Shown here in pieces: positions 9,424 to 17,838 of a stretch of 64,000 nt of DNA. Position 1 is the first letter of the stretch. Every line of letters starts with the position of its first letter. Below the pieces are notes generated by a model. That model saw only the letters and a program-made list of their open reading frames with translations. It was not told where the DNA came from and searched no databases. The DNA is from Desulfovibrio subterraneus (lineage in GTDB: Bacteria > Desulfobacterota > Desulfovibrionia > Desulfovibrionales > Desulfovibrionaceae): NCBI RefSeq assembly GCF_013340285.1, contig NZ_BLVO01000016.1, positions 1-64,000 on the forward strand. The letters run 5' to 3'. Position numbers and translations under genes: made by a program.

Positions 9424-9724
9424 TGCATGGCCTCCTTGATTAATTGTCGAATGATTTGATATTGAAGTAATTGCGCACCGTGCGACTGTCAATGTTGCGG
9501 GGATGGTCAGATGGGCTGTGCTTGCATATGACTGGTTTATGGTTGGCATATGAGGACTTATGATTGTCACGGGGCCGGAGCACGGCTCCTGAGCGTTGTT
9601 TATGCTGGTGGCATGTGGAGCTGCGGCGTTTGCATGCTGCACCGGAAGAAGGTCGGCAACGCAGGGTGTGAAGTCCTGTAATTCCTGCCTTCCGGCAGGG
9701 ATGAATGGCGTTGGTCCCGTATAC

Positions 9725-9753
9725 TTGCGAGGGCGGAGAATACGCGCTATATA
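9725..9753 (+). promoter_or_regulatory. sigma70-type promoter of the DEAD-box helicase
   Basis: TTGCGA (9725-9730) is followed by a 17-nt spacer and TATATA (9748-9753), 62 bp before the chosen helicase start. The 9424-9814 gap otherwise contains AT-rich sequence with two CATATGA-like repeats near 9525-9550 and no gene. Confidence 0.6.
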
Positions 9754-9768
9754 AGGGGGTGCCCCCTT
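9753..9768. promoter_or_regulatory. perfect palindrome at the helicase transcription start
   Basis: AAGGGGGTGCCCCCTT is a perfect 7-bp inverted repeat with a 2-nt centre. It directly abuts the -10 box and covers the expected +1, a position suited to an operator or to a 5' hairpin in the mRNA. Confidence 0.5.
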
Positions 9769-9814
9769 GGGCTTGCATCATCTTCGTCCAGAGGGGCGAA
9801 AAAGGAAATCATAC

Positions 9815-11611
9815 ATGACCGACCGTCCCGAAGACGTGAAGGGTGAAGACTCTCGCGTTGATGAAACCGGAAGTGAGGCCCATTCTCAGGCGGCCTCCGC
9901 CGTCCGGCCCGCAGCCGACTATGATCCCGCCGCGCGCATTGCCGCAGAAATTACTGAAATTGACGAACCTGAAGACGCGCTGCCACCCGTGACGCTGGAG
10001 GAACTGCCTCCCGCCATGCGAGCCGCCTGCGAGAATGCAGGGTGGCGCAGCATAATGCCCGTGCAGTCGCGTTCCATTCCCTATCAGCTTGCCGGGCGCG
10101 ACATCATGGTTCAGTCCCGCACCGGCAGCGGCAAGACGGGTGCCTACCTGTTGCCCGCCATTGAGCGGCTGGATGCCTCCAAGCCCCATGTGCAGATGCT
10201 TGTGCTGGTACCCACCCGCGAGCTGGCCCTGCAGGTGGAGCATGAAGCCAGAGTGCTGTTTGCCGGCACCGGCCTGCTTACCTGCGCCGTGTACGGCGGG
10301 GTGGGCTTCGGCAAGCAGATGGAAGCTCTGCGCGACGGCGCTCATGTGGTCGTGGGTACGCCCGGTCGTATTCTGGATCACCTTCTGCGTCGCACCATGG
10401 ACCTGAATCAGGTTCGTGTGCTCGTGTTTGATGAAGCGGACCGCATGCTTTCCATCGGTTTTTATCCTGATATGCGCGAAATCAAGCGCTACCTGCCCAA
10501 GCGTCGGTCCACCTTCCTGCTTTCCGCCACATATCCGCCCCAGATCGTCAAGCTGGCGGGCGAATTCATGCACGATCCCTGCATGCTCAGCCTGAGCCAC
10601 CAGCAGGTACACGTGGCGGATACCCCCCACAGCTACTACAGTTCCAAGCCCATGGAAAAAGACCGCGTGCTTGTGCGCGTGCTGGAAGTGGTTAACCCTG
10701 CTTCCGCCATCATCTTCTGCAATACCAAGGCGAACGTGCATTTCGTGACCGCCGTGCTGAAGGGCTTTGGGTATGATGCGGACGAACTTTCCGCCGATCT
10801 TACGCAGAGCAAGCGCGAGAAGGTGCTGGAAAAGCTGCGCGAGGGCAAAGTGCGTTTTCTTGTGGCAACAGACGTGGCTGCGCGTGGTATCGATATCCCC
10901 GAACTTTCGCACGTCATTCTCTATGAGCCGCCGGAAGATCGCGAATCCTACATTCACCGTGCCGGCAGAACGGGCCGTGCGGGTGCCACCGGTGAGGTCA
11001 TTTCGCTGGTGGACATCATGCAGAAGCTTGAGCTTGAGCGCATTGCCAAGCATTACAAGATAACCATGGAGCATAGGACCACGCCCACGGATGAAGATCT
11101 TGCCGCTGTTGTAGGACAGCGCATGACCGCCATGCTGGAAGCGAGGCTGCGTGCAAAAACCGGACTTGAACGCGAACGCATGAAGCGCTTTACCCCCATG
11201 CTGAAAAGCCTGCTGGCGGATGAAGAAGCACTTCCGCTGGTGGCGCAGCTGCTGGACGAGCTCTATCAGGTAACGCTGCATACGCCCCTGCAGATGCCCG
11301 ACGCAGAACCCGAGACGCAGCAGTATGGTGCTTCGCAGCCCCCCCGCAGGGTGACAGACCGCAAGCCCTTGCGCGGCAAAGGCGAACGCAGGGAAAGAAG
11401 TGGCGGTCAGGGTGGGAGACCGTCGGAGAACAGCACAGAAGTCCGTTCCGAACCCAGAAGGGACGGGCAGTCACCGGATAAGGAGGCAGCTCCGGCCAGC
11501 GGACGTGCCAACGAGGCTTCCGGTACCGAAGAGGGGGAAGGAGAAGGCAGGCGCAAACGCCCCGGCCGCTCCCGAAGACGCAGGAAGCCCTCGGCTCCGC
11601 GTCAGGATTAA
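9815..11611 (+). CDS. DEAD-box ATP-dependent RNA helicase
   Basis: A cytoplasmic RNA-unwinding ATPase for ribosome assembly or mRNA decay. From ATG 9815 (AAAGGAA at 9801-9807) it has 598 residues; a TTG start at 9767 is less likely. All helicase motifs are visible: Q motif region, RTGSGKT (I), PTRELALQ (Ia), GTPGRILDH (Ib), DEAD in VFDEADRM (II), SAT (III), IIFCNTK (IV), ATDVAARGIDIP (V) and HRAGRTGRAG (VI). The C-terminus, about residues 510-598, is a disordered Arg/Gly/Glu-rich tail ending in RRKRPGRSRRRRKPS, typical of RNA-binding extensions in CsdA/RhlE-like proteins. Two small genes follow closely. Confidence 0.95.
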   Translation: MTDRPEDVKGEDSRVDETGSEAHSQAASAVRPAADYDPAARIAAEITEIDEPEDALPPVTLEELPPAMRAACENAGWRSIMPVQSRSIPYQLAGRDIMVQSRTGSGKTGAYLLPAIERLDASKPHVQMLVLVPTRELALQVEHEARVLFAGTGLLTCAVYGGVGFGKQMEALRDGAHVVVGTPGRILDHLLRRTMDLNQVRVLVFDEADRMLSIGFYPDMREIKRYLPKRRSTFLLSATYPPQIVKLAGEFMHDPCMLSLSHQQVHVADTPHSYYSSKPMEKDRVLVRVLEVVNPASAIIFCNTKANVHFVTAVLKGFGYDADELSADLTQSKREKVLEKLREGKVRFLVATDVAARGIDIPELSHVILYEPPEDRESYIHRAGRTGRAGATGEVISLVDIMQKLELERIAKHYKITMEHRTTPTDEDLAAVVGQRMTAMLEARLRAKTGLERERMKRFTPMLKSLLADEEALPLVAQLLDELYQVTLHTPLQMPDAEPETQQYGASQPPRRVTDRKPLRGKGERRERSGGQGGRPSENSTEVRSEPRRDGQSPDKEAAPASGRANEASGTEEGEGEGRRKRPGRSRRRRKPSAPRQD

Positions 11612-11622
11612 TCTGTTACAGG

Positions 11623-12096
11623 ATGTTCCGGTACGTGCAACAAACCCAGTACACCAGCGACGAGCTCATCCGCATATTTCTTGCGCTGCTTGACTCCTAT
11701 GATTTTGACGCCGAACTTGCCATATTCGGCTTTAAAAAACATCAGTTCATCAAGAGGAAGAAGGCGCGCCGTGAACTGGCAGCGCTTTTCATCGCCCTGT
11801 GGGATCTGGCTCTGCAGAAGTCCTTTCCCGCGGAACGCGAGTTGGTATTTGAGGAATTCATAAGCCGCTACGCGTATTCCGCCAAAGGGAATAACAAGGA
11901 AGTGGACCTGCAACTGCGCAGCATAAACGTGTATGTGACGCTGTTGCAGAAAAAACGCGATTCGGATTTTTCGGAAGTGGCGGCGTTTCTTGCCGGCCTC
12001 ATGCTGGAAGACCAGGACGCCGTGGACAAGGCGAGGCTGAGACTTGCGCTGGCCATACGCGCCATGTTCCGTCTCATTTTCGACAGACTCATCTAG
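11623..12096 (+). CDS. conserved hypothetical protein, mostly helical
   Basis: A 157-residue soluble protein starting 11 bp after the helicase stop and so probably cotranscribed. It is rich in Leu, Ala, Lys and Arg and predicted helical, with a basic patch FGFKKHQFIKRKKARREL near residues 40-57. No signal peptide or membrane segment is seen. I do not recognise a named domain. GC content matches the core genome. Confidence 0.7.
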   Translation: MFRYVQQTQYTSDELIRIFLALLDSYDFDAELAIFGFKKHQFIKRKKARRELAALFIALWDLALQKSFPAERELVFEEFISRYAYSAKGNNKEVDLQLRSINVYVTLLQKKRDSDFSEVAAFLAGLMLEDQDAVDKARLRLALAIRAMFRLIFDRLI

Positions 12097-12117
12097 AGTC
12101 AGGGAGTGCGGCCTGCC

Positions 12118-12459
12118 ATGGAAAACGCGATTGTCTTTCATTTTGATAATGGTGAAGCGGAACTGAATATCGCCATCAGCAACATTACCAACACCTTTGC
12201 CGCCTATGAAGGGCAGGAGTGCAGTCTGGTGCTGGTGGTGAATGGTCCCGGCATCAAGCTTATGGGCAAGGACAGCCCCTTTGCAGGAGCGCTTGAAGCG
12301 CTGTGTGACAAGGGGTTGAGTCTGCGCGTGTGCAACAACGCACTCACCAAATTCGGCCTTGCGCCGGAGTGGCTCACTCCTTCCGGCCGGATAGTGCCTG
12401 CAGGCATCATCGAGCTGGTGGAGCTGCAACGCAAGGGCTACATCTACATCAAGCCCTAG
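12118..12459 (+). CDS. DsrE/DsrF-like family protein
   Basis: A 113-residue protein with the small alpha/beta DsrE-like fold: an N-terminal strand (AIVFHFDNGE), an NPG-like loop (LVVNGPGIKLM), a central Cys in LRVCNNALTKFGL, and a C-terminal GIIELVELQRKGYIYIKP that is typical of the family. DsrE-like proteins are linked to sulfur relay and persulfide transfer. The Cys after the third strand sits where several family members have a reactive cysteine. ATG 12118 is preferred over the upstream GTG because AGGGAG at 12101-12106 is then correctly spaced. Last gene of a likely three-gene unit. Confidence 0.8.
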   Translation: MENAIVFHFDNGEAELNIAISNITNTFAAYEGQECSLVLVVNGPGIKLMGKDSPFAGALEALCDKGLSLRVCNNALTKFGLAPEWLTPSGRIVPAGIIELVELQRKGYIYIKP

Positions 12460-12539
12460 GCCCGCATGGCAGAACAGAGAGGAACGGGCTGCCGCACTTT
12501 CCTTTCCGGTGCCTTCTGTTCAACAGGCATGTCATCTTT

Positions 12540-12580
12540 ACGCGTCCGGTTTTCCTTCGGGAACACCGGACGCGTTTTTC
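12540..12580 (+). terminator. rho-independent terminator
   Basis: Perfect 11-bp stem ACGCGTCCGGT (12540-12550) with ACCGGACGCGT (12565-12575), followed by T-rich sequence. It closes the helicase unit. Confidence 0.85.
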
Positions 12581-12641
12581 GTGAAAGATGTTGCGCATCT
12601 TTCGGGAATGATTATTATTAATCATCCAACAAGGAGGCATC

Positions 12642-13343
12642 ATGGCTCGATTCCGTTCTCTCAAGACACAGCTGCGATGTCAGCTGCAATCAGAACTGTG
12701 GCAGGATCACCTGCCTGACATATTGGCTCTTCCCGGCCGCGAAACCGTTGGCCCGCTCATGTCTTTTCTGCTGTTCGGCGGCGAAATGAAGTGGCGGGCC
12801 GCCACGGCGCTGGGGCTGGTGGTGGGACGCATGGCGGACGAAGACATGGAGCAGGCCCGCGTGTTCATGCGTCGTCTGCTCTGGCACATGAACGAGGAGT
12901 CCGGCAACGTGGGCTGGGGTATACCCGAGACCATGGCGGAAATCATGTGCAATCACCGCAGGCTGGCGGACGACTACAACCGCATGTTGCATTCCTATGT
13001 GCGTGAAACCACTGAGGATGACAACTATCTGGACCATCCGCCGCTCAGGGCCGCCGTATACTGGGGACTGGGCAGGCTGGCACAGGTGCGGCCGGAACTC
13101 ATGCAGCCTGCCGTGCGGGCTCTGTGGTGGGGGCTGGAAGATGAGTTTCATCCCGGTCGAGGCATGGCCGCATGGGCGCTTGGCAACCTCAACGCGCTGG
13201 ATGCGGCGGACAAGATCCGCACCCTGCTGGATGACGACACTCCGGTTGAACTCTTTGAGGATGGAGCCGTTGTGTGCACCACCGTGGGGGGCATTGCGCG
13301 TCAGGCCCTTGAGCGCATGGGGCTAGAAGCAGGAAAGGATTAG
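12642..13343 (+). CDS. HEAT-repeat protein (DVU0298-like)
   Basis: The 233-residue protein is built of helical repeats with conserved tryptophans, such as MKWRAATALGLVVGRM and FHPGRGMAAWALGNLNAL, the pattern of HEAT/PBS-lyase-like repeats. It resembles proteins annotated as the DVU0298 family in Desulfovibrio, which have no established function; this naming is from memory of the family and not from a search. AAGGAGG precedes the ATG. It is flanked by a terminator and a repeat-rich spacer, so it is likely monocistronic. A protein-protein interaction scaffold is the likely role. Confidence 0.75.
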   Translation: MARFRSLKTQLRCQLQSELWQDHLPDILALPGRETVGPLMSFLLFGGEMKWRAATALGLVVGRMADEDMEQARVFMRRLLWHMNEESGNVGWGIPETMAEIMCNHRRLADDYNRMLHSYVRETTEDDNYLDHPPLRAAVYWGLGRLAQVRPELMQPAVRALWWGLEDEFHPGRGMAAWALGNLNALDAADKIRTLLDDDTPVELFEDGAVVCTTVGGIARQALERMGLEAGKD

Positions 13344-13369
13344 ACCGGTGGTGGGCCGGACAGGATCGG

Positions 13370-13479
13370 GCAGGCACAGATTGTGTCTGGAAGGGACTGA
13401 TCGGGCCTGACTGAGACAGGTCGAGACTGATAGAGTCTGGTCGAGTCCGGTCGGGCATGGTCAGGTCTTGCCATGCCCG
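13370..13479. repeat. degenerate GGTCGAG-type repeats and a 9-bp hairpin
   Basis: The spacer between the HEAT-repeat and PAP2 genes consists of many imperfect copies of a short GACTGA/GGTCGAG-like word. It ends in a hairpin, CGGGCATGG (13452-13460) with CCATGCCCG (13471-13479). No coding frame here is convincing. The hairpin may terminate one or both of the convergent genes. Confidence 0.45.
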
Positions 13480-13578
13480 GAGTCAGGAGATGGAGATACT
13501 CCGTAGCCGAAGTACTGGGTGCGGCCAACTGGAGCCGGACAACTGCTACCGGAACAGGCACCGGAAACCGGCGCAGTA

Positions 13579-14193
13579 TCAGTCCGTCGCGGATTCGCCC
13601 CGCACGAAACGCTTCACCCGTCCGGGAATGCACAGCCATACCACCATCAGTACGGCTGTGCCCACCAGCCAGCCGCCCATGACATCCGAAGGGTAGTGTT
13701 TGCCCAGATACAAGCGCGAATACCCTATGGCAAAGGGCAGCAGCCACAGCAGGCGCATGAGGGGCATGCGGTTCCAGAGCAGGGCGGCCATGCCCGCTGC
13801 GGCCATGGAATTGGCTGCATGCGCGGAAACATAGGACTGCCCCTTGGTCTTTACGGGGGTAAAGTCGGCAGGGCGCTGACGCCATTCACCATCTTCCACG
13901 AAATGCACCGAGGCCATGGCGTTCAGGGGGCGTAACCGCTTGAATTCCTTTTTGATGGGGTAGCAGGCAAGGTCGCTCAGTCCCGCCACAAGGGCGATAA
14001 GCACCAGTCCGGTCAGCAGGGGCTTCCAGCAGCCGCTGCGGCGTGCGGCAATGGCAAAGCAGATGGCGGCAAGGCCCCACATGACGATGCTGTTGGAAAC
14101 AAGGGGCATGATGATGTCCAGCGTCTGGTTGCGCCATGCATCGTTCACGAGAAAGAAAAGGGATTTGTCCCACTCGGGCGTACTGAAGAGCAT
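13579..14193 (-). CDS. PAP2-family membrane phosphatase
   Basis: An integral membrane lipid-phosphate phosphatase of 204 residues. ATG 14193 was chosen because CGGAGGA lies 6 nt upstream. The three PAP2 signature blocks are present: KKEFKRLRP, SYVSAHAANS (in place of the usual PSGH) and SRLYLGKHYPSD with the catalytic histidine. About five hydrophobic helices are visible. Substrates in the family include undecaprenyl pyrophosphate and phosphatidylglycerol phosphate; sequence alone does not choose. The altered second motif keeps the histidine. It is convergent with the HEAT-repeat gene. Confidence 0.88.
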   Translation of the reverse strand: MLFSTPEWDKSLFFLVNDAWRNQTLDIIMPLVSNSIVMWGLAAICFAIAARRSGCWKPLLTGLVLIALVAGLSDLACYPIKKEFKRLRPLNAMASVHFVEDGEWRQRPADFTPVKTKGQSYVSAHAANSMAAAGMAALLWNRMPLMRLLWLLPFAIGYSRLYLGKHYPSDVMGGWLVGTAVLMVVWLCIPGRVKRFVRGESATD

Positions 14194-14443
14194 GCTGTCC
14201 TCCGGAATGTTGCGGTTGGTATACGGTCTTTTGGAAAAGGTCACAACCGCAACGGTTCATAAAAGGGAATCCGCCGCAATCATACGATCGGGCGCAATAC
14301 AGCGTGGTCAGCAATTCTTCCATCCTGTTCCCATGATTTGAAAAATGGGCTAGGGTCATAGCCAGTTCCGTTCATGGGCCGGAAAGGCCGGTGCCGCTTC
14401 GGTGAGGTGCCGGTCCGTAAGGCTGCAAGATGAGGAAGTGGTC

Positions 14444-16204
14444 ATGCCCGAAACCTGCCCTTCGTCTTCCTTCGGCTGGCTGCGCCAGCGTCTTTCCCAT
14501 CTCGACAAACATCTGCCCCTGCTCCTGCTTGCCATCGCCGTGGGCGTGCTCGCCGGATACGGTGCCGTGCTATTCCGCTTTGTCATCAAAGGCGTGCAGT
14601 ATGCCTTTTATCAGAACTCGGAAGACTTTCTGCTCTTTGCTCATGCTGTGCCGTGGTACCTGAAGCTCGCGCTGCCTGCAGCGGGCGGGCTTGTGGTGGG
14701 TTTTCTCGTGTCGCGCGGTGCGCCGGAGGCCAAGGGCCACGGGGTGCCTGAGGTCATGGAGGCAGTCGCCCTGCACGACGGGCGCATACGCAAGCGCGTG
14801 GCGCTGGTCAAAATTCTCGCTTCCGCCATATCCATCGGTTCCGGCGGCTCTGTGGGGCGCGAAGGACCCATTGTGCAGATAGGCTCAGGCATCGGCTCCA
14901 CGCTCGGGCAGCTGATGAAGGTTTCGCGTCCGAACCAGCGCACGCTGGTGGGCTGCGGCGCTGCGGCGGGCATTGCCGCAACCTTCAATGCGCCCATCGC
15001 GGGGGTGCTGTTTGCGCTGGAGATTCTGCTGGGCGACTTCGGCATCTCGGCATTTTCTCCCGTGGTCATTTCCTCGGTCACGGCCACCACTATAGCCAGA
15101 TACTATTTCGGTGATTTTCCGGCCTTTGAGGTACCCTCGTTCGAGGTCATCTCGCTGTGGGAATTCGGTATCTATCCCTTCCTCGGCATTCTGTGCGGGC
15201 TGGTGGCGCTCACCTTTGTCTTCGTCCTCTACAAGGGGGAGGATCTCTTTGACGTGCTGCACATTCCGGCTCCGCTCAAGGCGGGGCTGGGCGGTCTGCT
15301 TGTGGGGTGCATTCTGCTGTGGTTCCCGCAGGTGTTCGGGGTGGGCTACGGGGCCATAAACCTGTCGCTCATGAACAGCATGGGCTGGCAGCTCATGCTG
15401 GCACTGGTGGGCATAAAGATCTTGGCCACCACCATAACCATAGGCAGCGGTGGCAGCGGCGGGGTGTTTGCGCCTTCCCTGTTCATCGGAGCCATGACGG
15501 GCGGTGTGTTCGGCTGGGGCATGCACTTTATGCTGCCGGGCATAACGGCCAGCCCGGGTGCCTATGCACTCGTTGCCATGGGCGGGCTGGTGGCAGGCAC
15601 CACGCATGCGCCCATTACGGCCATTCTCATCATCTTCGAGCTTACCAGTGACTATCAGTGCATACTGCCGCTCATGACCACCTGCATCATCAGCACGCTT
15701 GTGGCATCCGGCCTGAACAGCGGCTCCATCTATACCATCAAGTTGCTGCGGCGGGGGGTGGATATACGGTCGGGCATGGAACAGAATATTCTGCGCAATC
15801 TGAAGGTGCGTGAGTTCATGCATTCCGATGACATCACCATCTATGAAGGAGCTCCGCTGATGGATGTGCTGGGTGCTTTTCACCGCAACAATGCATCCTA
15901 CCTGCATGTGGTGGACGCCAAAGGCGTGCTCACGGGTATTATCTCTTTCCGCGACCTGCGCAATGTGCTGGCGGAGGAGTACCTTGAGCATCTGATCATT
16001 GCCAGAGACATTGCCACAACCTGCCTGCAGACGGTGCAGGCGAACGATTCCATCCAGCACGCCCTGCACACCATGGCCGTGCGGGGGATATCGCAACTGC
16101 CTGTCATTGATGAATCCGGCAGGCTGCAGGGCACCATCCGCGAGCGGGATGTGGTCACCGCCTACGATAAGGCCGTGGTGCAGCGCCAGCTTACACAACG
16201 CTGA
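14444..16204 (+). CDS. ClC-family chloride channel/antiporter with CBS pair
   Basis: Membrane protein of 586 residues from ATG 14444 (GAGGAAG upstream). Signature filters are GHGVPEV, GSGGSVGREGP (residues 132-142, gating glutamate E140) and GSGGSGGVFAPSLF. The C-terminal about 130 residues form two CBS domains, which usually bind nucleotides and regulate gating. Compared with E. coli ClC-ec1, the central selectivity serine is a histidine (GHGVP), as in many bacterial ClC-CBS proteins. The inner proton glutamate of LFIIEE appears replaced (LFALEI), so a channel-like or otherwise altered mechanism is possible. Transported anion unknown. Confidence 0.92.
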   Translation: MPETCPSSSFGWLRQRLSHLDKHLPLLLLAIAVGVLAGYGAVLFRFVIKGVQYAFYQNSEDFLLFAHAVPWYLKLALPAAGGLVVGFLVSRGAPEAKGHGVPEVMEAVALHDGRIRKRVALVKILASAISIGSGGSVGREGPIVQIGSGIGSTLGQLMKVSRPNQRTLVGCGAAAGIAATFNAPIAGVLFALEILLGDFGISAFSPVVISSVTATTIARYYFGDFPAFEVPSFEVISLWEFGIYPFLGILCGLVALTFVFVLYKGEDLFDVLHIPAPLKAGLGGLLVGCILLWFPQVFGVGYGAINLSLMNSMGWQLMLALVGIKILATTITIGSGGSGGVFAPSLFIGAMTGGVFGWGMHFMLPGITASPGAYALVAMGGLVAGTTHAPITAILIIFELTSDYQCILPLMTTCIISTLVASGLNSGSIYTIKLLRRGVDIRSGMEQNILRNLKVREFMHSDDITIYEGAPLMDVLGAFHRNNASYLHVVDAKGVLTGIISFRDLRNVLAEEYLEHLIIARDIATTCLQTVQANDSIQHALHTMAVRGISQLPVIDESGRLQGTIRERDVVTAYDKAVVQRQLTQR

Positions 16205-16275
16205 TCTGGCGCGGGGGCAACCTATCTGTCGGAAAAATTACCATCCTTCCGGCAGCATATGGGGGTAAAACCACT

Positions 16276-16305
16276 CTCGACTCCCGCGAGGCTTAGTGCT
16301 ATACA
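16276..16305 (+). promoter_or_regulatory. candidate promoter
   Basis: CTCGAC (16276-16281), an 18-nt spacer and TATACA (16300-16305) form a plausible sigma70 promoter downstream of the ClC gene. It would transcribe the candidate RNA that follows and possibly the ubiE unit. Confidence 0.4.
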
Positions 16306-16311
16306 GCGCGG

Positions 16312-16407
16312 AAAATAAAAGGAAGGGGTCTGATCGGTTTCTTCTTTTTGTATCCGCCCGGTTTTGATCGTGTCGGTCTGAACCATTCCCCCACGGGCGG
16401 TTTTTTT
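16312..16407 (+). ncRNA. candidate small RNA or attenuated leader
   Basis: Between the candidate promoter and the 58-residue gene, about 90 nt end in CCGCCCG (16354-16360) and CGGGCGG (16394-16400) followed by seven T. This is a terminator-like structure with a long loop that lies about 100 nt before the next ORF. It could be an independent small RNA or an attenuator for the ubiE operon. The 16205-16507 gap holds nothing else recognisable. Confidence 0.35.
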
Positions 16408-16507
16408 GATATCAAGCAATGTTGCAGGTTTTGAAGCATCGCTCGCCGGACGATGCCCCATGTGCCGCAACGTTGATACTTTCCGGCATTGGTATGAGGG
16501 CTTCTTC

Positions 16508-16684
16508 ATGGAAAAGCTTCAGAAGGAAGCATTGCAGGTAACCAAGGAGATCGTGGTCAAGTTTATCGAGACCGGCCGCGTTTCTCCGCAGAATATCACG
16601 GAAATATTCCCCGCCGTTTATGACGTGGTGCTGGGTACCCTCGATGGTTCGGCGGCCGCCGATGCGGCGGACGAAGAAAACTAA
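16508..16684 (+). CDS. small conserved hypothetical protein (58 aa)
   Basis: A 58-residue acidic, helical protein beginning MEKLQKEALQVTKEIVVKFI and ending in an Ala/Asp/Glu-rich tail. ATG 16508 follows a GAGGG stretch. It ends 10 bp before ubiE and is probably cotranscribed. Similar short proteins accompany metabolic genes in Desulfovibrio-like genomes, but I know of no function. Longer upstream starts in the same frame run through the candidate leader and are less likely. Confidence 0.65.
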   Translation: MEKLQKEALQVTKEIVVKFIETGRVSPQNITEIFPAVYDVVLGTLDGSAAADAADEEN

Positions 16685-16694
16685 AGGCTTTCGA

Positions 16695-17432
16695 ATGCAG
16701 GAACATTCCCAGAGCTGCCGTGATGTGCGGCATGACGAGCATGCCCGCGAGGTTTCCGGCATGTTCGGGCGTATTGCACGCTGGTACGATTTTCTGAACC
16801 ATCTGCTCAGCGGCGGCATGGACTATTACTGGCGGCAGCAACTGGTGCGCCAGATCATTCCCGGCCCCACGGGCCGCGTGCTCGATCTGGCTGCGGGCAC
16901 CATGGATGTGTCGCTGGAAATTCTGCGACAGCACCCCGGTGTGACCGTGCCAGCGCTGGACTATTGCCTGCCCATGCTGTCAACGGGCAAGTCGAAGCTG
17001 ACCAGGGGCCGCAACGGGTTCATCATGCCCGTGCAGGCGGACGGTCGCTCGTTGCCGTTGCCGGACGAGAGCGTGGATTGCGCAACCATCGCCTTCGGCA
17101 TACGCAACATTGTGCCGCGCAGCGACGCCCTCAGGGAGTTGCACAGGGTGCTGGTACCCGGCGGCAGGTTGTGTATTCTGGAATTCGGAACGGGTAAAAC
17201 GCCCGTCTGGAAAGGTTTTTACAATTTTTATCTCAACCGACTTCTGCCTGTCATCGGCAAGATTCTTTCCGGTGATGCAGGTGCGTACAAGTACCTTGCC
17301 GACACCATCATGGCGTTTCCTACGGCTGACGAGCTGGTGCAGGAAATGATGGATGCCGGATTCCACCGCGCGTTCTACAAGCCTATGACTTCCGGCATTG
17401 TGTATCTGCATGTGGCGGAAAAGAAAGGCTGA
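16695..17432 (+). CDS. ubiE: demethylmenaquinone methyltransferase
   Basis: SAM-dependent C-methylation of demethylmenaquinone, the last step to menaquinone (MenG/UbiE). The 245-residue protein has the family start FGRIARWYDFLNHLLSGGMDYYWR, motif I VLDLAAGTMDVSLEI (a Met in place of the usual second glycine of GTGD), DALRELHRVLVPGGRLCILEF and the family end SGIVYLHVAEKKG. The ATG at 16695 gives the normal length; a longer frame overlaps the preceding gene. Together with futalosine hydrolase and polyprenyl synthase 2-4 kb downstream, it marks a menaquinone region, which fits a menaquinone-using fumarate reductase in the same window. Confidence 0.93.
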   Translation: MQEHSQSCRDVRHDEHAREVSGMFGRIARWYDFLNHLLSGGMDYYWRQQLVRQIIPGPTGRVLDLAAGTMDVSLEILRQHPGVTVPALDYCLPMLSTGKSKLTRGRNGFIMPVQADGRSLPLPDESVDCATIAFGIRNIVPRSDALRELHRVLVPGGRLCILEFGTGKTPVWKGFYNFYLNRLLPVIGKILSGDAGAYKYLADTIMAFPTADELVQEMMDAGFHRAFYKPMTSGIVYLHVAEKKG

Positions 17433-17575
17433 CGGACTGCAGCAGCATGAGGGGCCGCAGGCGCAGATGTTCCGCTCGGGGCATGCGGGCGGGCAGGCCC
17501 CGGATTGCTTGGAGGGCCGTGCTGTGACTTTTTAGGTGATCGTGTCAGATTTGGGAGATGCAGCGGCGCAGGCCG

Positions 17576-17773
17576 CTATCCCCTGACAAGCCAGACAAGC
17601 AGAACCCCGGCGCAGATTGCCGTGAGCCCCATGAGTCGTATGGCAGAAGGCCCGCGCTGCGCAAGCTCCATGAGCATGGCGGGCAGCTTGTCCGAAAAGA
17701 TGACGTAGGGCAGACCCTCAAGAACGAGCGCCAGCCCCAGAGCAGTGAGTAGTATATTCCAATCGATGTGCAT
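17576..17773 (-). CDS. DUF2065-family small membrane protein
   Basis: 65 residues with two hydrophobic helices (LLTALGLALVLEGLPYVIF and LMGLTAICAGVLLVWLV) separated by a short loop. The pattern and length match DUF2065 (YjeT-like) proteins of unknown function. It is oriented against its neighbours and divergent from the nucleotide-sugar dehydrogenase gene. In proteobacteria the family often lies near membrane protease (hflKC) genes; that context is not present here. Confidence 0.8.
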   Translation of the reverse strand: MHIDWNILLTALGLALVLEGLPYVIFSDKLPAMLMELAQRGPSAIRLMGLTAICAGVLLVWLVRG

Positions 17774-17838
17774 GCGGGTCTTTTTTCATACCGGCCCGGA
17801 CATGTCCACCCTGCCATAGGGGACAAGGAGAATAATAC

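Noticed and set aside
9767-9814. TTG start of the helicase at 9767
   Set aside because: It lies in the promoter palindrome, before the expected leader; ATG 9815 has a good ribosome site.
13370-13480. Possible CRISPR array
   Set aside because: Repeats are only 6-8 bp, irregular, and without spacers of constant length.
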